This document shows, piece after piece, positions 1 through 9,654 of a DNA stretch of 64,000 nt (its first letter is position 1; each line of letters opens with the position of its first letter). Location: positions 1 through 64,000 of the forward strand of contig JANRKU010000054.1 in assembly GCA_033763335.1 (NCBI GenBank), given 5' to 3'. The DNA comes from GCA-2794515 sp033763335. Lineage in GTDB: Bacteria; Chloroflexota; Anaerolineae; Aggregatilineales; Phototrophicaceae. Made by a program: the position numbers and the translations under genes. A model generated the notes under the pieces. That model was not told the DNA's origin and did no database searches. It saw only the letters and a program-made list of their open reading frames with translations.

Positions 1-252
1 AACGAAGATTTGAGCATCAATGTCGCCAAAGCCAAGCACCTGAATAACTTCCGCGCCAAACCATCAGAAACCACCGATGGCTTAGTCCCCCCACGCGATA
101 TGAGCCTCGATGATTTTATCGAATTTATGGCAGAAGATGAACTGCTCGAAGTCACCCCACAGAGCTTGCGCCTGCGTAAACGCATTTTGAACAACGAAAT
201 GCGCCTCAAAGCAGTGAAGGCACAGAAAAAATTAGTGGGTGAAAAGCAATAA
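1..252 (+). CDS. typA: GTP-binding protein TypA/BipA, C-terminal end (5' truncated by window edge)
   Basis: This is the last 83 residues of a translational GTPase of the TypA/BipA family, a ribosome-associated factor linked to stress and 50S maturation. The frame is open from base 1 (Asn-Glu-Asp-Leu-Ser-Ile-Asn). It carries the family's C-terminal signature: a VPPRDMSLDDFIEFMAEDE block followed by EVTP and LRLRKRIL, and a short charged tail. The GTPase domain lies upstream of the window. An internal TTG at 10 is not a real start because the homologous block begins before it. The stop is TAA at 250-252. Assignment to the family is secure; only the tail can be judged. Confidence 0.9.
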   Translation, partial: NEDLSINVAKAKHLNNFRAKPSETTDGLVPPRDMSLDDFIEFMAEDELLEVTPQSLRLRKRILNNEMRLKAVKAQKKLVGEKQ

Positions 253-265
253 AATCGCTTTTTTA

Positions 266-279
266 CCTCTTTAGAGAGG
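266..279. repeat. Short inverted repeat after typA
   Basis: CCTCT-TTAG-AGAGG can fold into a small 5-bp hairpin 14 bases after the typA stop. A T-run precedes it rather than follows it, so it is a poor terminator in the typA direction. Confidence 0.35.
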
Positions 280-285
280 GATGGG

Positions 286-314
286 CGTAGGGGCGCAACA
301 TGTTGCGCCCTTAC
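286..314. repeat. Family-1 palindrome, word GCGCAACATGTTGCGC
   Basis: A perfect palindrome with a GTAGGG left edge and a CCCTTAC right edge. It lies in the typA/unknown-gene convergent gap. The same 16-base word recurs at 14194, 17517, 44963 and 61818. Confidence 0.9.
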
Positions 315-338
315 ATCTCCCCCATGCAATTAGGGCAT

Positions 339-363
339 AGTAGGGACACGATATATCGTGTCC
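339..363. repeat. Family-1 palindrome, word ACACGATATATCGTGT
   Basis: A GTAGG left edge leads into GGACACGATA-TATCGTGTCC, a 20-base perfect palindrome. It sits 24 bases after the previous element. The same word recurs at 61764. The right CCCTAC edge is lost. Confidence 0.85.
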
Positions 364-390
364 AAAAAGGGATAGGGGTGCTTTTATAAT

Positions 391-843
391 TTACAACGTT
401 GCTGGAATAAATTCCCGATATTTTTCGCAAAATTGCACAATAAACTCTTCGGCATCCTCAATGGTCTCGACAATTTTCTTGCGGTCTTCTTGTGGACTCA
501 CCTTCATGGTCAGGCGGACATATTCGCGTTGAAAGGGGGTACTCACAATGAGTGCCACAGGATGATAGCGCAATTGGGTATCGCGGTTCACGGCTTGGCT
601 ACTGCGTTGCGTGGTGCTGAGGGTGAGGCTATCAAATTGGGCGACATCTCGAAAATCATAAATAGACCCCAAGGCAATATTGATATTGCCACCTGCCCCA
701 ACAATCAAGCGCCCTATCCACGCATAAACATCACGGGTGACTTGTGCTGTGACCAATCCTCTATAGGTGACACGTAAAATACGACTTTTAGTATCAAAAA
801 AACCATTCACATTATTGGTATGCAATTCTTCGTAGGTTTGCAT
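391..843 (-). CDS. Hypothetical protein, possible STAS/SpoIIAA-like fold
   Basis: A 150-residue soluble protein without signal peptide or membrane segment. I do not recognise a firm family. The alternation of strand-like and helix-like stretches resembles small STAS/SpoIIAA-like domains: FDTKSRILRVTYRGLVT, then a helix, then an IYDFRDV strand. This is only a weak impression. The ATG at 841-843 is preferred over a TTG five codons upstream because GAGG lies nine bases before the ATG. The gene converges on typA across a gap holding two family-1 palindromes. Its upstream neighbour is the terminator of the giant protease, so it is probably transcribed alone. Confidence 0.6.
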   Translation of the reverse strand: MQTYEELHTNNVNGFFDTKSRILRVTYRGLVTAQVTRDVYAWIGRLIVGAGGNINIALGSIYDFRDVAQFDSLTLSTTQRSSQAVNRDTQLRYHPVALIVSTPFQREYVRLTMKVSPQEDRKKIVETIEDAEEFIVQFCEKYREFIPATL

Positions 844-944
844 AGACGTTATCCTCAAAATAAAAACGAGATGAATACCTTTATGATATAACGAAATTGT
901 CTGTAATATGTTGCATGTGCCGATATAACTTAGTTTGACATGTA

Positions 945-985
945 TATCAAAAATAAAACGGGTGGTGCTTTTGCATCACCCGTTT
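945..985 (-). terminator. Rho-independent terminator of the giant C11 protease gene
   Basis: On the minus strand, AAACGGGTGATGC, a four-base loop AAAA and GCACCACCCGTTT form a 13-bp stem with one G/A mismatch. A T-rich tail (TTTTATTTTTGA) follows directly. It begins about ten bases after the stop at 995. Confidence 0.8.
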
Positions 986-994
986 GGTCATTTA

Positions 995-3900
995 TTATGG
1001 GTTGACTGTTATATTCGCAGGCAAACTCACAACTGCCTGTAGACTTGGGTTTGTGGCTACAGTGAGATTAATTTGGGCTGTACCAACATTCACACAGAGC
1101 AATTGAACCTCCACATTCGTGGCAGGTGTTGCAGTTGTGATACTCACGACATTTATATCTGTGCTATTGATAGTGGCAATACTCTGTAAAGTTTCACCAC
1201 CATTGGCATTATAAACAAAGATAATAGTGGGCGTATCGCCAACAGTACATACAATTGGGTCTGGTGGAGTCAATGACGGTGATGAGGAAGGGTTAACCGT
1301 ATAGTCAATGTTGGTCACAGATACATTGGGATATAACCCCGATGTCGTGGTCGCAGATACATTCACAATCCCCGCACCAGTCGTATTACAATTGATTAGC
1401 ACCGATACCCACATATTGGCATTGATGAGTGTCACACTTTGCACCGATACTGCCCCACTCGAATTAGCACTTGCACCAGTGAGACTTGGCGTACCGACTT
1501 CATTCTCAATATATTCAAAATTCATCGTATATTGAGTGCCTTGTGTACAAACGTGGCTTGTGCCACCACTAAAATATGGGGGTGCATTAGCAGGGTCTAC
1601 GGTGATAGTCGCATCAACACCATAAGCATCGCCATTGGTATCAATGGCTATAATGCTAATCGTCGCTGTACCTGCCGTAAAACAGTTAATCGGGATATCG
1701 AATGAGTTGGTGGGAGGGGTAATAGAAACACCAACATCATTGGCAATTGCGGGTAAATCAGATGTGACACTAGAGACACTATTTATCTGATACGCTGGGA
1801 ATATCGCGTTTGAATATGTCACTGTAACCAATGTCGAGCTACCCTCAAAACAAGATGAATTGTTCACATTGAGTATGCCCGATGGCACAGCAGGCGTTAC
1901 CGTAATCGTGCCAGAGCCAGAGGACGCTTGAAAATCTGGATCTTCTACCGCAAGATTGAAGGTCGTAGAGCCAACCGTATCACAGCTAATAGGGATGCTC
2001 ACATCACTCAAATTAATCACTGGTGGGTTGACTTGAGTCGCAATCGCGCCGTTGGTAATCGTAAATGTGGTGACAGTATCAATATCCCCGCCAGACAACG
2101 TGGCAGTCACATTTGCAATTTGACCTTGTTGGCAGGTGGTGTCGTTGACGATGAGTATGGGACCCAATGTCTGTATACCAACCATAAAATTGGTGGTCAC
2201 AACTCGCCCCAAACTATCCATACCATCAACCGTGACATTGTAGCCATCTGGAAATGCGGAACAATTGACATCAATTGTCACGACATTATTGTTGATATTT
2301 GCCACACTCACGGAAATGCCACCAGCCGTTACGTTGGCACTCATCAGTGTTGCGCCGTCATTGGTGGTATAGGTCGCATAGGCAACTGTCTGGTCATTTT
2401 CATAACAGGTTATATCAGATGCCGTGATGCCATAGACAGGTATCACGGGTGGAGTCACCTCTGGTGTGATAATTGGTGGAATTTCAGTGACAACCGCATC
2501 AACAAACGGCTCTTCGGTAAAAATAGCCTCTTCTGTGGCGATTGGCTCATCGAGCAATACAACATCTTCCCCAATCAATAAATCATCAAGCACGATTTCT
2601 TCATCGAGTGGAATATCATTCAGTTCTTCCTGATTTTCGATGATGTAATCGAGCAATTCTTCGCTAATCGGTGGCTCAATAATCAAATCGGGCTTAAAGC
2701 TGATGAGATTATTATAGAGACTTTCGGTAGTGGTATCGGCACGCCCAACTTCCAATTCCCCTGTAAAAGTAATGGATGTGCCACCAACACCTGTCGCTAC
2801 TTGGTCTGCATATGAGCCACGTCCACGGGCGCGGACGATATTTTTTAGCACTTGCGCCGACCAACTCCCCGGACGGCGTTTGGCGACCAATCCAACTACA
2901 CCGACTCTATCGCCTTCGGTGGTGGTCGTTTCAATATCACCAGTGGCTTCACGCCAAAACATGATAGAACTGGGCGCGAGTTCAAACTCAACATCATTGA
3001 TGGTAATCATCACAGGCATATCACGCGGGGCAATGAGCAACACACCACTCACCAAATTGGGGTCGTTTGGCGCACCATTGAGGAAAATATCAAACACATT
3101 CATCGCGCCATCGGTACTACGATTTTCAACTGTCACACCACCGAATGCCGCCATCAATAAGCCTTTGCTGGTATTGGGCAGATTGGCTTGAATATTGAAT
3201 AATGCCACGCTAAACGGGTCTATGGTGCCATTTTCTAGCAAGCCAACATCTACCGTTTGTAGCCCATCAAAGGTGTTTGGCACATCTTGTGACACATTGA
3301 GCAATTTTGCGCTGGTATCTGAATCGGCATAGGTAATAGCAACAGTCCCTTCACCTGCACATACGGTATTCAAAGCCATATCACCGCATGTATTTTGTGC
3401 GATGGTGAGGGCGGCTTTGGTATAGGTGGATAAAACACCGCCAGATGACAAAATAACGGTCAAGCGTGGCGCAAAACCATCTATAAGGGGTTCAAAAATG
3501 GTGCGATAGGTGTTCGCCGCCATATCATCCAACGGGGTTTGAATCCGTATGGCATAGATACGGTTATCAATTTTGGTGGTATAAATGCGCCCCGCCATTT
3601 GTTGACCAGCGACATCTAATGTAAACCCAGCCACATCCCATGTGCGGTATTCACTAAAATATTGGCGCGATTGAATATCAGTCGCAGACGACGCATATTG
3701 CGCCAACAGGTCATTTAATGCCGATTGCGAATCTTCTGCCTTGAGCCGTGCAATTGACACAACAGTATTTTGTGCCGATGGGTCGGTATAGACGCGCCAA
3801 TCACCATCTTCGCTCCCTATCCATGAAGTTGGGACAGGATATGCTAACCCATTGGGGAATTTATCGTAGCGCCATGAACTGAGATTTGGCGGGCTATCAA

Positions 3901-6667
3901 ATAGGCGGATGCTATCGCGCATATCGGCAAATGTGGCAGAAATGGTATCTGTATCGGTGCCATTGACGATGAACACCATCCCCATCCCACCTTGCGCCGT
4001 CTCTTTATACAAGGCGATACCACGCCCACGCCATCCCGCACGTTCACTCCATAAGACATCAAATTGCAACGATGGGGTATCGAATAGGCTGAGTTGGGTA
4101 GCAGGTGCAAATAATTGCGCCCCATACGCTTGTGTGAACACATCCAAAATTTCATACGGGCTACCGTTCATGGGGAAGCTATAGACCACCATCTCGGTGT
4201 CTTCATTGGGGGCTACTGTATAGAGGGTATCGCTTCTATCGGTCACAGACTCCCATGTGGCGGGGTGTTGATAATTGATGCCCAATTCGATGTCGGTATA
4301 GCCCACAAATTCCTCACGACCAACATCGGTTGAGGCGATTGTGAGGGGTGTGGAGGCGAATCCATTAATGCCACTGAATGTTTTGACCAAAAAGCCCATT
4401 TCATAATTGCCAGCAGGCACTTCGCCATCCACAAAGGCGATACCATTTTCGCCCCATGTATAGAGATTCCCTGCTTCTGGCTTCACTTCGCCATCCGATT
4501 GGACGACATAACGATAGGTCTGGAAATCTGCTCCACGCGGGATAGTGATGGGCGCAACCACGCCGAGCGTATCGCTTCGCGCCACCACTTGTTCCACATA
4601 CCCCAATGGGTTAAAGACCACCGCAACTTCGACCCATGTTTCGGTCTCTGGAATACGATAACGCCCTGCGAGTGTGGCTAAATCTGCCGTTTTGGCCAAC
4701 AATTCGTTATACGAAACACGACCATCGGTGACGACAGGTAAGTTAAAGGGTTGCCAATTGAAATAAGATAAATCCAACCCAGATTTCCACACATTAAGGA
4801 AATCAGTTTGCCCACCAACCATCACTTCTGTGACGATGGGTGTGGACATGAGGCGGATTTTATCACCATTTTCGGTGAGTTGGTCTACGGTAAATTGCCC
4901 TGTAGAGAGTCCACGTCCAACCACTTGCAATCCCACTACAGGGGGATTTTGGGCATTGGCAATTTCTGGATACGATTGGGTAATCGTCACTTCTGGGCGC
5001 ATGGGCGGATGATAAGTGAGGACGGAATCATCCACAGACCACAGGCGTGGCATGGTGGTGTTATAGTAATTGGCGAGCATTTCTGCCCATTGTTTGAGGG
5101 GGGTGTCGTTAAAATAATTGGTATCGAAGTCTTTGCTCTTGCGCGGGAAATAGATGCTGTAGTACGAAGTATAGGTGCGGGCATATTCGGCGGCGCTCCC
5201 ATACAGGCGAACATCCTCTAGTGCGCGTAAGACCTCACGGGCGGCGGTGATGATAGGCGCATCGGCACTATAGGCGATGACTTGGCGCATAAAGTGTCCC
5301 AAATCCACATCAGAGTCGTTATCTGACCCCAAAAATTTGGCATAGGTATAGCTATTGATGCGAGCTTGTCCCAAAAGGGGTGCATAGGTGAGCGGGTCGC
5401 TATTCACCAACTGCGCAAAGGCTTCGATGGCACGGCGTAAATCTGCCATTTCATCCATTTGTGATGAGGCAAAGGTCATATAGCGTGAATCGGGGCGTTC
5501 TTTTATAAGAATATCGCGTTCAATATAGGTATTCACCAATGGCAAACTGAGTTCTGCAATAGTTGTATCCGTTTGGATGAGTTCGACCAAGAGGCTCATA
5601 TCCAATGCAGGGTCAATGACAATTTCTGGCGAAGCAAGTGAATAATCAAAATGACGCGCCATAATATCATAATATTCCACACTGCTCATGAGACAGGCAT
5701 CATTAATGAGCAAATCAAATTGCTCAATCCCTGTGGCACGTTTGACGGCGCTCATCGCCTCATCTAATTGGGGCAAGGTGATGATGGAGTGGGATGTATC
5801 ATCGGTGATGACCCCGCGCCATCCGCCACCATGTCCGCCAAAAGCGAGGACATAATGCTCGGCAGGGTAATTTTGGATGCCCCATGTGAGGAAGCGGGCG
5901 AGTGTTTCGCCTGTGCCTGTATCAACATCACCCAAATCGGCAAGTGCTATCGAATCCATTGTGGGGACGGGAACTTTGCCAAAATCATCAGTGGTATTAT
6001 TTGCCACCTCAAATATCCGCGCACCTGTCCATGCACCATTGGCATCAGACAGCCCATATCTATCTAACATGGCAACGATACGGGTGTTTTCGGTGCTACC
6101 ACCTGCGCGTTCAAATTCGACAAAATCGCTCATCAAACCCGTTTCGAGGGTAGAATCTCCCCCATAATAGACCAAAATTGTCCATTTGGCTTTTGGCTTG
6201 GGATTCAATTCTGGAAAACCCATCGCGGTAAGGGCTTGTGGGGTGACATCATATTCAATGCGTTCTTGGGTTTGTGCATCATAGGTGATGGTGAGGTCAT
6301 AATCCCCAGTTGTATCGCCATCTATCACATCATAACGGGTAGCGATAACTGTATAGTCCCCTGTGGGGACGAATATTTGATTAATAGAAGAATTGGTATC
6401 TCCACGCACGCGGTCATCATTTTCTGCGATGACCTTGCCCGCCCCATCCACCAAAAAGAGATACGCATCGAGGTCGCCCGATGTGGCGGTGAGGTCTATG
6501 GTGATGGTGGTGGCATTGGCGACTGAGAAGCCAATTTCAATAAATGGCTTGTCATTATCAATCGTGCCAGTGAATTGGTTGGGGGTGTCTTGTGCCAATG
6601 ATATGGCAAATATGAAACTTGTGATAATGAGAAAAAAGAGGAAAATGGGTAGTTTTGTGAGGCGCAT
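995..6667 (-). CDS. Giant secreted clostripain-type (C11) cysteine peptidase with PPC and Ig-like modules
   Basis: A 1,890-residue exported protein. It has a signal peptide (1-25, ending SLAQ) and a PPC-type beta domain (about 30-130, with SGDLDAYLFL and GDYDLTIT). The C11 peptidase core spans about 158-550. The predicted catalytic dyad is His279 (FGGHGGGW) and Cys325 (INDACLMSS). Downstream are PsbP-like segments (about 790-1130). An acidic Glu/Pro-rich linker (about 1400-1460) follows, then about five tandem 80-90 residue Ig-like repeats, each with one Cys near either end. C11 enzymes cut after basic residues and are often self-processed. The substrate here is unknown. An AGGG site lies ten bases before the ATG. 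A paralogue lies at 47993. The Cys-paired tail suggests an extracellular adhesive or stabilising role (inference). Confidence 0.88.
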   Translation of the reverse strand: MRLTKLPIFLFFLIITSFIFAISLAQDTPNQFTGTIDNDKPFIEIGFSVANATTITIDLTATSGDLDAYLFLVDGAGKVIAENDDRVRGDTNSSINQIFVPTGDYTVIATRYDVIDGDTTGDYDLTITYDAQTQERIEYDVTPQALTAMGFPELNPKPKAKWTILVYYGGDSTLETGLMSDFVEFERAGGSTENTRIVAMLDRYGLSDANGAWTGARIFEVANNTTDDFGKVPVPTMDSIALADLGDVDTGTGETLARFLTWGIQNYPAEHYVLAFGGHGGGWRGVITDDTSHSIITLPQLDEAMSAVKRATGIEQFDLLINDACLMSSVEYYDIMARHFDYSLASPEIVIDPALDMSLLVELIQTDTTIAELSLPLVNTYIERDILIKERPDSRYMTFASSQMDEMADLRRAIEAFAQLVNSDPLTYAPLLGQARINSYTYAKFLGSDNDSDVDLGHFMRQVIAYSADAPIITAAREVLRALEDVRLYGSAAEYARTYTSYYSIYFPRKSKDFDTNYFNDTPLKQWAEMLANYYNTTMPRLWSVDDSVLTYHPPMRPEVTITQSYPEIANAQNPPVVGLQVVGRGLSTGQFTVDQLTENGDKIRLMSTPIVTEVMVGGQTDFLNVWKSGLDLSYFNWQPFNLPVVTDGRVSYNELLAKTADLATLAGRYRIPETETWVEVAVVFNPLGYVEQVVARSDTLGVVAPITIPRGADFQTYRYVVQSDGEVKPEAGNLYTWGENGIAFVDGEVPAGNYEMGFLVKTFSGINGFASTPLTIASTDVGREEFVGYTDIELGINYQHPATWESVTDRSDTLYTVAPNEDTEMVVYSFPMNGSPYEILDVFTQAYGAQLFAPATQLSLFDTPSLQFDVLWSERAGWRGRGIALYKETAQGGMGMVFIVNGTDTDTISATFADMRDSIRLFDSPPNLSSWRYDKFPNGLAYPVPTSWIGSEDGDWRVYTDPSAQNTVVSIARLKAEDSQSALNDLLAQYASSATDIQSRQYFSEYRTWDVAGFTLDVAGQQMAGRIYTTKIDNRIYAIRIQTPLDDMAANTYRTIFEPLIDGFAPRLTVILSSGGVLSTYTKAALTIAQNTCGDMALNTVCAGEGTVAITYADSDTSAKLLNVSQDVPNTFDGLQTVDVGLLENGTIDPFSVALFNIQANLPNTSKGLLMAAFGGVTVENRSTDGAMNVFDIFLNGAPNDPNLVSGVLLIAPRDMPVMITINDVEFELAPSSIMFWREATGDIETTTTEGDRVGVVGLVAKRRPGSWSAQVLKNIVRARGRGSYADQVATGVGGTSITFTGELEVGRADTTTESLYNNLISFKPDLIIEPPISEELLDYIIENQEELNDIPLDEEIVLDDLLIGEDVVLLDEPIATEEAIFTEEPFVDAVVTEIPPIITPEVTPPVIPVYGITASDITCYENDQTVAYATYTTNDGATLMSANVTAGGISVSVANINNNVVTIDVNCSAFPDGYNVTVDGMDSLGRVVTTNFMVGIQTLGPILIVNDTTCQQGQIANVTATLSGGDIDTVTTFTITNGAIATQVNPPVINLSDVSIPISCDTVGSTTFNLAVEDPDFQASSGSGTITVTPAVPSGILNVNNSSCFEGSSTLVTVTYSNAIFPAYQINSVSSVTSDLPAIANDVGVSITPPTNSFDIPINCFTAGTATISIIAIDTNGDAYGVDATITVDPANAPPYFSGGTSHVCTQGTQYTMNFEYIENEVGTPSLTGASANSSGAVSVQSVTLINANMWVSVLINCNTTGAGIVNVSATTTSGLYPNVSVTNIDYTVNPSSSPSLTPPDPIVCTVGDTPTIIFVYNANGGETLQSIATINSTDINVVSITTATPATNVEVQLLCVNVGTAQINLTVATNPSLQAVVSLPANITVNP

Positions 6668-6875
6668 AGCATCATCCCTTTATATAAAATTAGTTTTTTG
6701 ATGATACACACTAGCATATCACAGAGTACGCATATAAAAAAACGAATTTTTCTTTAGAAGTGTTTGAAAAATGTAACGAAAAAAATGGTTTATCAGGTCA
6801 TATCCGCCTAATACCATGCCAAAATAAAGATAGGTACAATGAGAAGATATTTAGGCTAAGAAAGGAACTCACAAG

Positions 6876-7883
6876 ATGCGTTATAAAAAATTAGGCAATA
6901 GTGGCTTATTGGTGACAGATTTGGCATTAGGGGCGATGCTCTTTGGTGGCACAGAAAGCCGTGATACCCCAGAAGCCGATTCGATTCGGATGATTCACCA
7001 GTATATTGATATGGGTGGCAATCATATTGATACCGCCAACGTCTATACAGGCGGACGCAGTGAAGAAATTGTCGGGAAAGCCATCAAAGGCAAGCGTGAT
7101 AATTTGGTGATTGCCACCAAAGCCCGTTTTCCAACGGGTAAAGATAAAAATGAGCAAGGGTTATCGCGCTATCACATCATGAGAGCCGTCGAGAGTAGCC
7201 TCAAAAAATTGGAAATAGACACCATAGACCTTTATTATATGCACGCATGGGACATCCTCACCCCCATCGAAGAAAGTTTACGTGCCTATGATGATTTGGT
7301 CACGGCGGGCAAAATTCGGTATATGGGTGTATCCAATTTTAAGGCATGGCAATTGATGAAGGCACTCAGCATCAGTGAAGCGCATGGCTGGGTAAAATTC
7401 ATCGCGGGGCAATATCAATATAGCTTGGTCGTGCGTGATATTGAATACGAATTTATGGATTTATTCGCCAGTGAGGGCGTTGGCATCACCCCATGGGGTC
7501 CGTTGGGTGGTGGCTTTTTATCTGGAAAATATCGGCGCGGAGAACGTCCCGATGGTGGGCGGATTGCCATTATGCCTAACCATACCGAAGAAGCATGGGA
7601 TAGGCGCAATAATGAGCGCAATTGGGCGATTATTGATGCCGTTGGGCAAATTGCCGATGCGCGTGGCGCAAGCTATCCACAAATTGCGTTGGCATGGTTA
7701 CGCGCACAACCATTGGTGAGTAGTGTGATTTTGGGGGCGCGTACTTTGGAGCAATTTGAGGATAATATGAAATCGGCAGAGATTGACCTCACAGAAGATG
7801 AACTGGCACTCTTAAATGAGGTGAGCGCCCTACCCGATTTATATCCCTATCGTATGATAGAGGCATACGGGCGGAAATTATAA
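6876..7883 (+). CDS. Aldo/keto reductase
   Basis: A 335-residue NADPH-dependent oxidoreductase of the aldo/keto reductase superfamily (TIM barrel). It begins with the typical MRYKKLGNSGLLVTDLALG. The tetrad elements are visible: Asp and Tyr in NHIDTANVYTGG, Lys in VIATKARF, and His in LYYMHAW. Late motifs ITPWGPLGGGFLSGKY and SSVILGARTLEQFEDN match the cofactor-binding end of the voltage-gated-channel-beta-subunit-like branch. AAAGGA lies ten bases before the ATG. The stop codon touches the ATG of the next gene, so both are probably co-transcribed. The natural substrate cannot be told from sequence. Confidence 0.93.
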   Translation: MRYKKLGNSGLLVTDLALGAMLFGGTESRDTPEADSIRMIHQYIDMGGNHIDTANVYTGGRSEEIVGKAIKGKRDNLVIATKARFPTGKDKNEQGLSRYHIMRAVESSLKKLEIDTIDLYYMHAWDILTPIEESLRAYDDLVTAGKIRYMGVSNFKAWQLMKALSISEAHGWVKFIAGQYQYSLVVRDIEYEFMDLFASEGVGITPWGPLGGGFLSGKYRRGERPDGGRIAIMPNHTEEAWDRRNNERNWAIIDAVGQIADARGASYPQIALAWLRAQPLVSSVILGARTLEQFEDNMKSAEIDLTEDELALLNEVSALPDLYPYRMIEAYGRKL

Positions 7884-8366
7884 ATGTCTAAAGACAGCAC
7901 ATTTTATGCGAATTTGCCAAAAAAGCGCATGGGGTCTGGTTGCCTTTTCTTTGATAGTGAGGGAAAAGTCTTGTTATTAAAGCCCAGTTATAAGCCAACA
8001 TGGGAAATTGTGGGTGGCATTGTCGAAGATAATGAATCCCCAAAAGCGGCTTGTGAACGCGAAATTGAAGAGGAAATCGGCTTGCGGATAAAAGTGGGTG
8101 GGCTGTTGGTGGTGGATTATAATAATTATCCCGATGATAGCACCAAAACCGAATCCTTGATGTTTATCTTTGATGGGGGTGTGCTTTCGGCAGAGGATGT
8201 ATCCAACATGAAAGCCCGTGACGGTGAAATTTTGGGATATGACTTCTTTGCCCCAGATGGACTCCCAAAAAATTTACAACCTGTGCTGGCGGAGCGCATT
8301 ATGATGGCTATCCAACAAAAAACGCGGGTAGGCGCAGTTTACCTAGAAAATGGAAAGCATGTTTAG
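7884..8366 (+). CDS. Nudix hydrolase
   Basis: A 160-residue Nudix protein that hydrolyses a nucleoside diphosphate linked to another moiety. The Nudix box is complete: Gly-Gly-Ile-Val-Glu, a seven-residue spacer, then CEREIEEEIGL (pattern GX5EX7REUXEEXGU), at about residues 46-69. It starts directly after the aldo/keto reductase stop (TAA-ATG), implying translational coupling. The order reductase-Nudix suggests clean-up of a reactive metabolite, but this is only inference. Substrate specificity is not visible. Confidence 0.92.
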   Translation: MSKDSTFYANLPKKRMGSGCLFFDSEGKVLLLKPSYKPTWEIVGGIVEDNESPKAACEREIEEEIGLRIKVGGLLVVDYNNYPDDSTKTESLMFIFDGGVLSAEDVSNMKARDGEILGYDFFAPDGLPKNLQPVLAERIMMAIQQKTRVGAVYLENGKHV

Positions 8367-8390
8367 AAACATAGCTAATGGGTTGTAATG

Positions 8391-8428
8391 TGGCGGACAT
8401 ACGCACGATGTGCTAGTCCGCCAGTACA
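8391..8428. repeat. Family-2 hairpin, core GCAC-GAT-GTGC
   Basis: Outer arms GGCGGAC and GTCCGCC enclose CATACG, a self-pairing core and CTA. Left edge TGGCGGACATACG and right edge CTAGTCCGCCAGTACA are shared in pattern with the copies at 8449, 24459 and 24520. Confidence 0.75.
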
Positions 8429-8448
8429 ATCCTGCCAATTTTTAAGCA

Positions 8449-8491
8449 TGTACTGGCTGACTAGAGGCATTAGCCTCGTATGTCAGCCACA
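8449..8491. repeat. Family-2 hairpin in inverse orientation, core AGGC-ATTA-GCCT
   Basis: Reads TGTACTGGCTGACTAG, core, then CGTATGTCAGCCACA. It is the inverse of the 8391 copy with a different core. The two together form one larger inverted repeat in the Nudix/epimerase convergent gap. Confidence 0.75.
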
Positions 8492-8515
8492 AAATTCCCT
8501 CTAAAATGGATATTT

Positions 8516-9562
8516 TTAGAAGAAGCGTTTGACAATCTTCAATACGCCTTGACTCCAAGGCACGCGATGGGTCACGCCTGTTTGTTTTTCAAAATTTGCC
8601 AAATTCGCCACATACCAATCGTAATTGCGGATGAGCGCATCTTTATTGGAAAATTTTGGCTTCCAACCGAGTTGTTTTTCGGCTTTTTCAATCGAAACGA
8701 ATGAGTCTTTAATGGCGGTTTCATACACCCATGGATACAGGGGTGATAATTTGAGGCGGTCTAAAATGCGGAGTGTCCACAAGGCTGGTGCAACAGGGAA
8801 TGAACGCACTTTTTTCCCAAAACCTGCATGGTCTAACACCGCTTGGAAATCGCCTTTGAATGTGCCATATTCTTTTGCACCCACATTGAAAATATCGTTG
8901 ACATTTTCTTTGGGCAATGTGGCACACAAATAAATGGCATCGCATAAATCCTCGACATCCAAATATTGATACAGATTATCGCCCTTGCCCGGAATCGGGA
9001 AGCCACGCTTGTCTTTTGCCCAATCGAATAACAAGGCAAACACGCCAAGCCGTTCTGGTCCGATAAAGGACTTAGGACGGATGACACTCACGCACATGCC
9101 TTTTTTCTGATATTCCAGACACACTTTTTCGGCTTCGATTTTGGCGATGCCATACGGTCCAACACCGACCAATTTGTCATTTTCATAAAGGGGATGATGG
9201 TCTGGCACGCCATAAACGGCGGTGGACGAAATATGGATGAAGCGTTCCACACCATGAGCATGGGCAATTTCGATTACATTGCGCGAACCATCAATATCAG
9301 TCGAAAAAATATCCTCTTTTTTATAGAGAGGGAGTGCCGCCGCCGTGTGGATGACAATATCCACGCCTTTCATCGCCTTTTCGACATCGGCGCGATTGCG
9401 AATATCGCCCGTCACTTCGGTGATTTGGGGGCGTTCTGGATAATCGAATGGGAGCAAATCGAGCGAGACGACATTGTGACCGCGTGCCAAAAGATGACGG
9501 GTCATGTTGATTCCCAAGAAGCCTGCGCCCCCTGTGATAAGAACTGTTTTTTGTTCTGCCAT
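8516..9562 (-). CDS. NAD(P)-dependent epimerase/dehydratase (extended SDR)
   Basis: A 348-residue extended short-chain dehydrogenase/reductase. The N-terminal Rossmann motif is TGGAGFLG (residues about 10-17). Thr/Ser-Tyr-Lys catalytic elements appear as HISSTAVYG and PYGIAKIEAEK. The family mostly acts on nucleotide sugars or sterol-like substrates; the exact substrate is not evident. The cytosolic protein has no membrane segment. It is transcribed toward the Nudix gene, with two family-2 hairpins in the gap. Two other SDR genes lie at 17579 and 52740, but their sequences are clearly different subfamilies. The start region has a weak ribosome site (GGAG about 15 bases off). Confidence 0.88.
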   Translation of the reverse strand: MAEQKTVLITGGAGFLGINMTRHLLARGHNVVSLDLLPFDYPERPQITEVTGDIRNRADVEKAMKGVDIVIHTAAALPLYKKEDIFSTDIDGSRNVIEIAHAHGVERFIHISSTAVYGVPDHHPLYENDKLVGVGPYGIAKIEAEKVCLEYQKKGMCVSVIRPKSFIGPERLGVFALLFDWAKDKRGFPIPGKGDNLYQYLDVEDLCDAIYLCATLPKENVNDIFNVGAKEYGTFKGDFQAVLDHAGFGKKVRSFPVAPALWTLRILDRLKLSPLYPWVYETAIKDSFVSIEKAEKQLGWKPKFSNKDALIRNYDWYVANLANFEKQTGVTHRVPWSQGVLKIVKRFF

Positions 9563-9633
9563 TGGTAATTTATTGTCTCCGTAATAGCTATGGGATAAGA
9601 ACGGGTTTTATTGTAGGCGTGTTATGGCAGAAA

Positions 9634-9651
9634 ATGTAGGGGCATGATACC
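9634..9651. repeat. Decayed half of a family-1 palindrome
   Basis: TGTAGGGGCATGATACCC keeps the left edge and the first half of the CATGATATATCATG word seen intact at 56251, then diverges. It lies just past the lipoprotein stop. Confidence 0.5.
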
Positions 9652-9654
9652 CAC

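Noticed and set aside
286..363. Palindromes as a CRISPR array
   Set aside because: Repeats are not direct, spacer lengths vary, words differ, and no cas gene is present.
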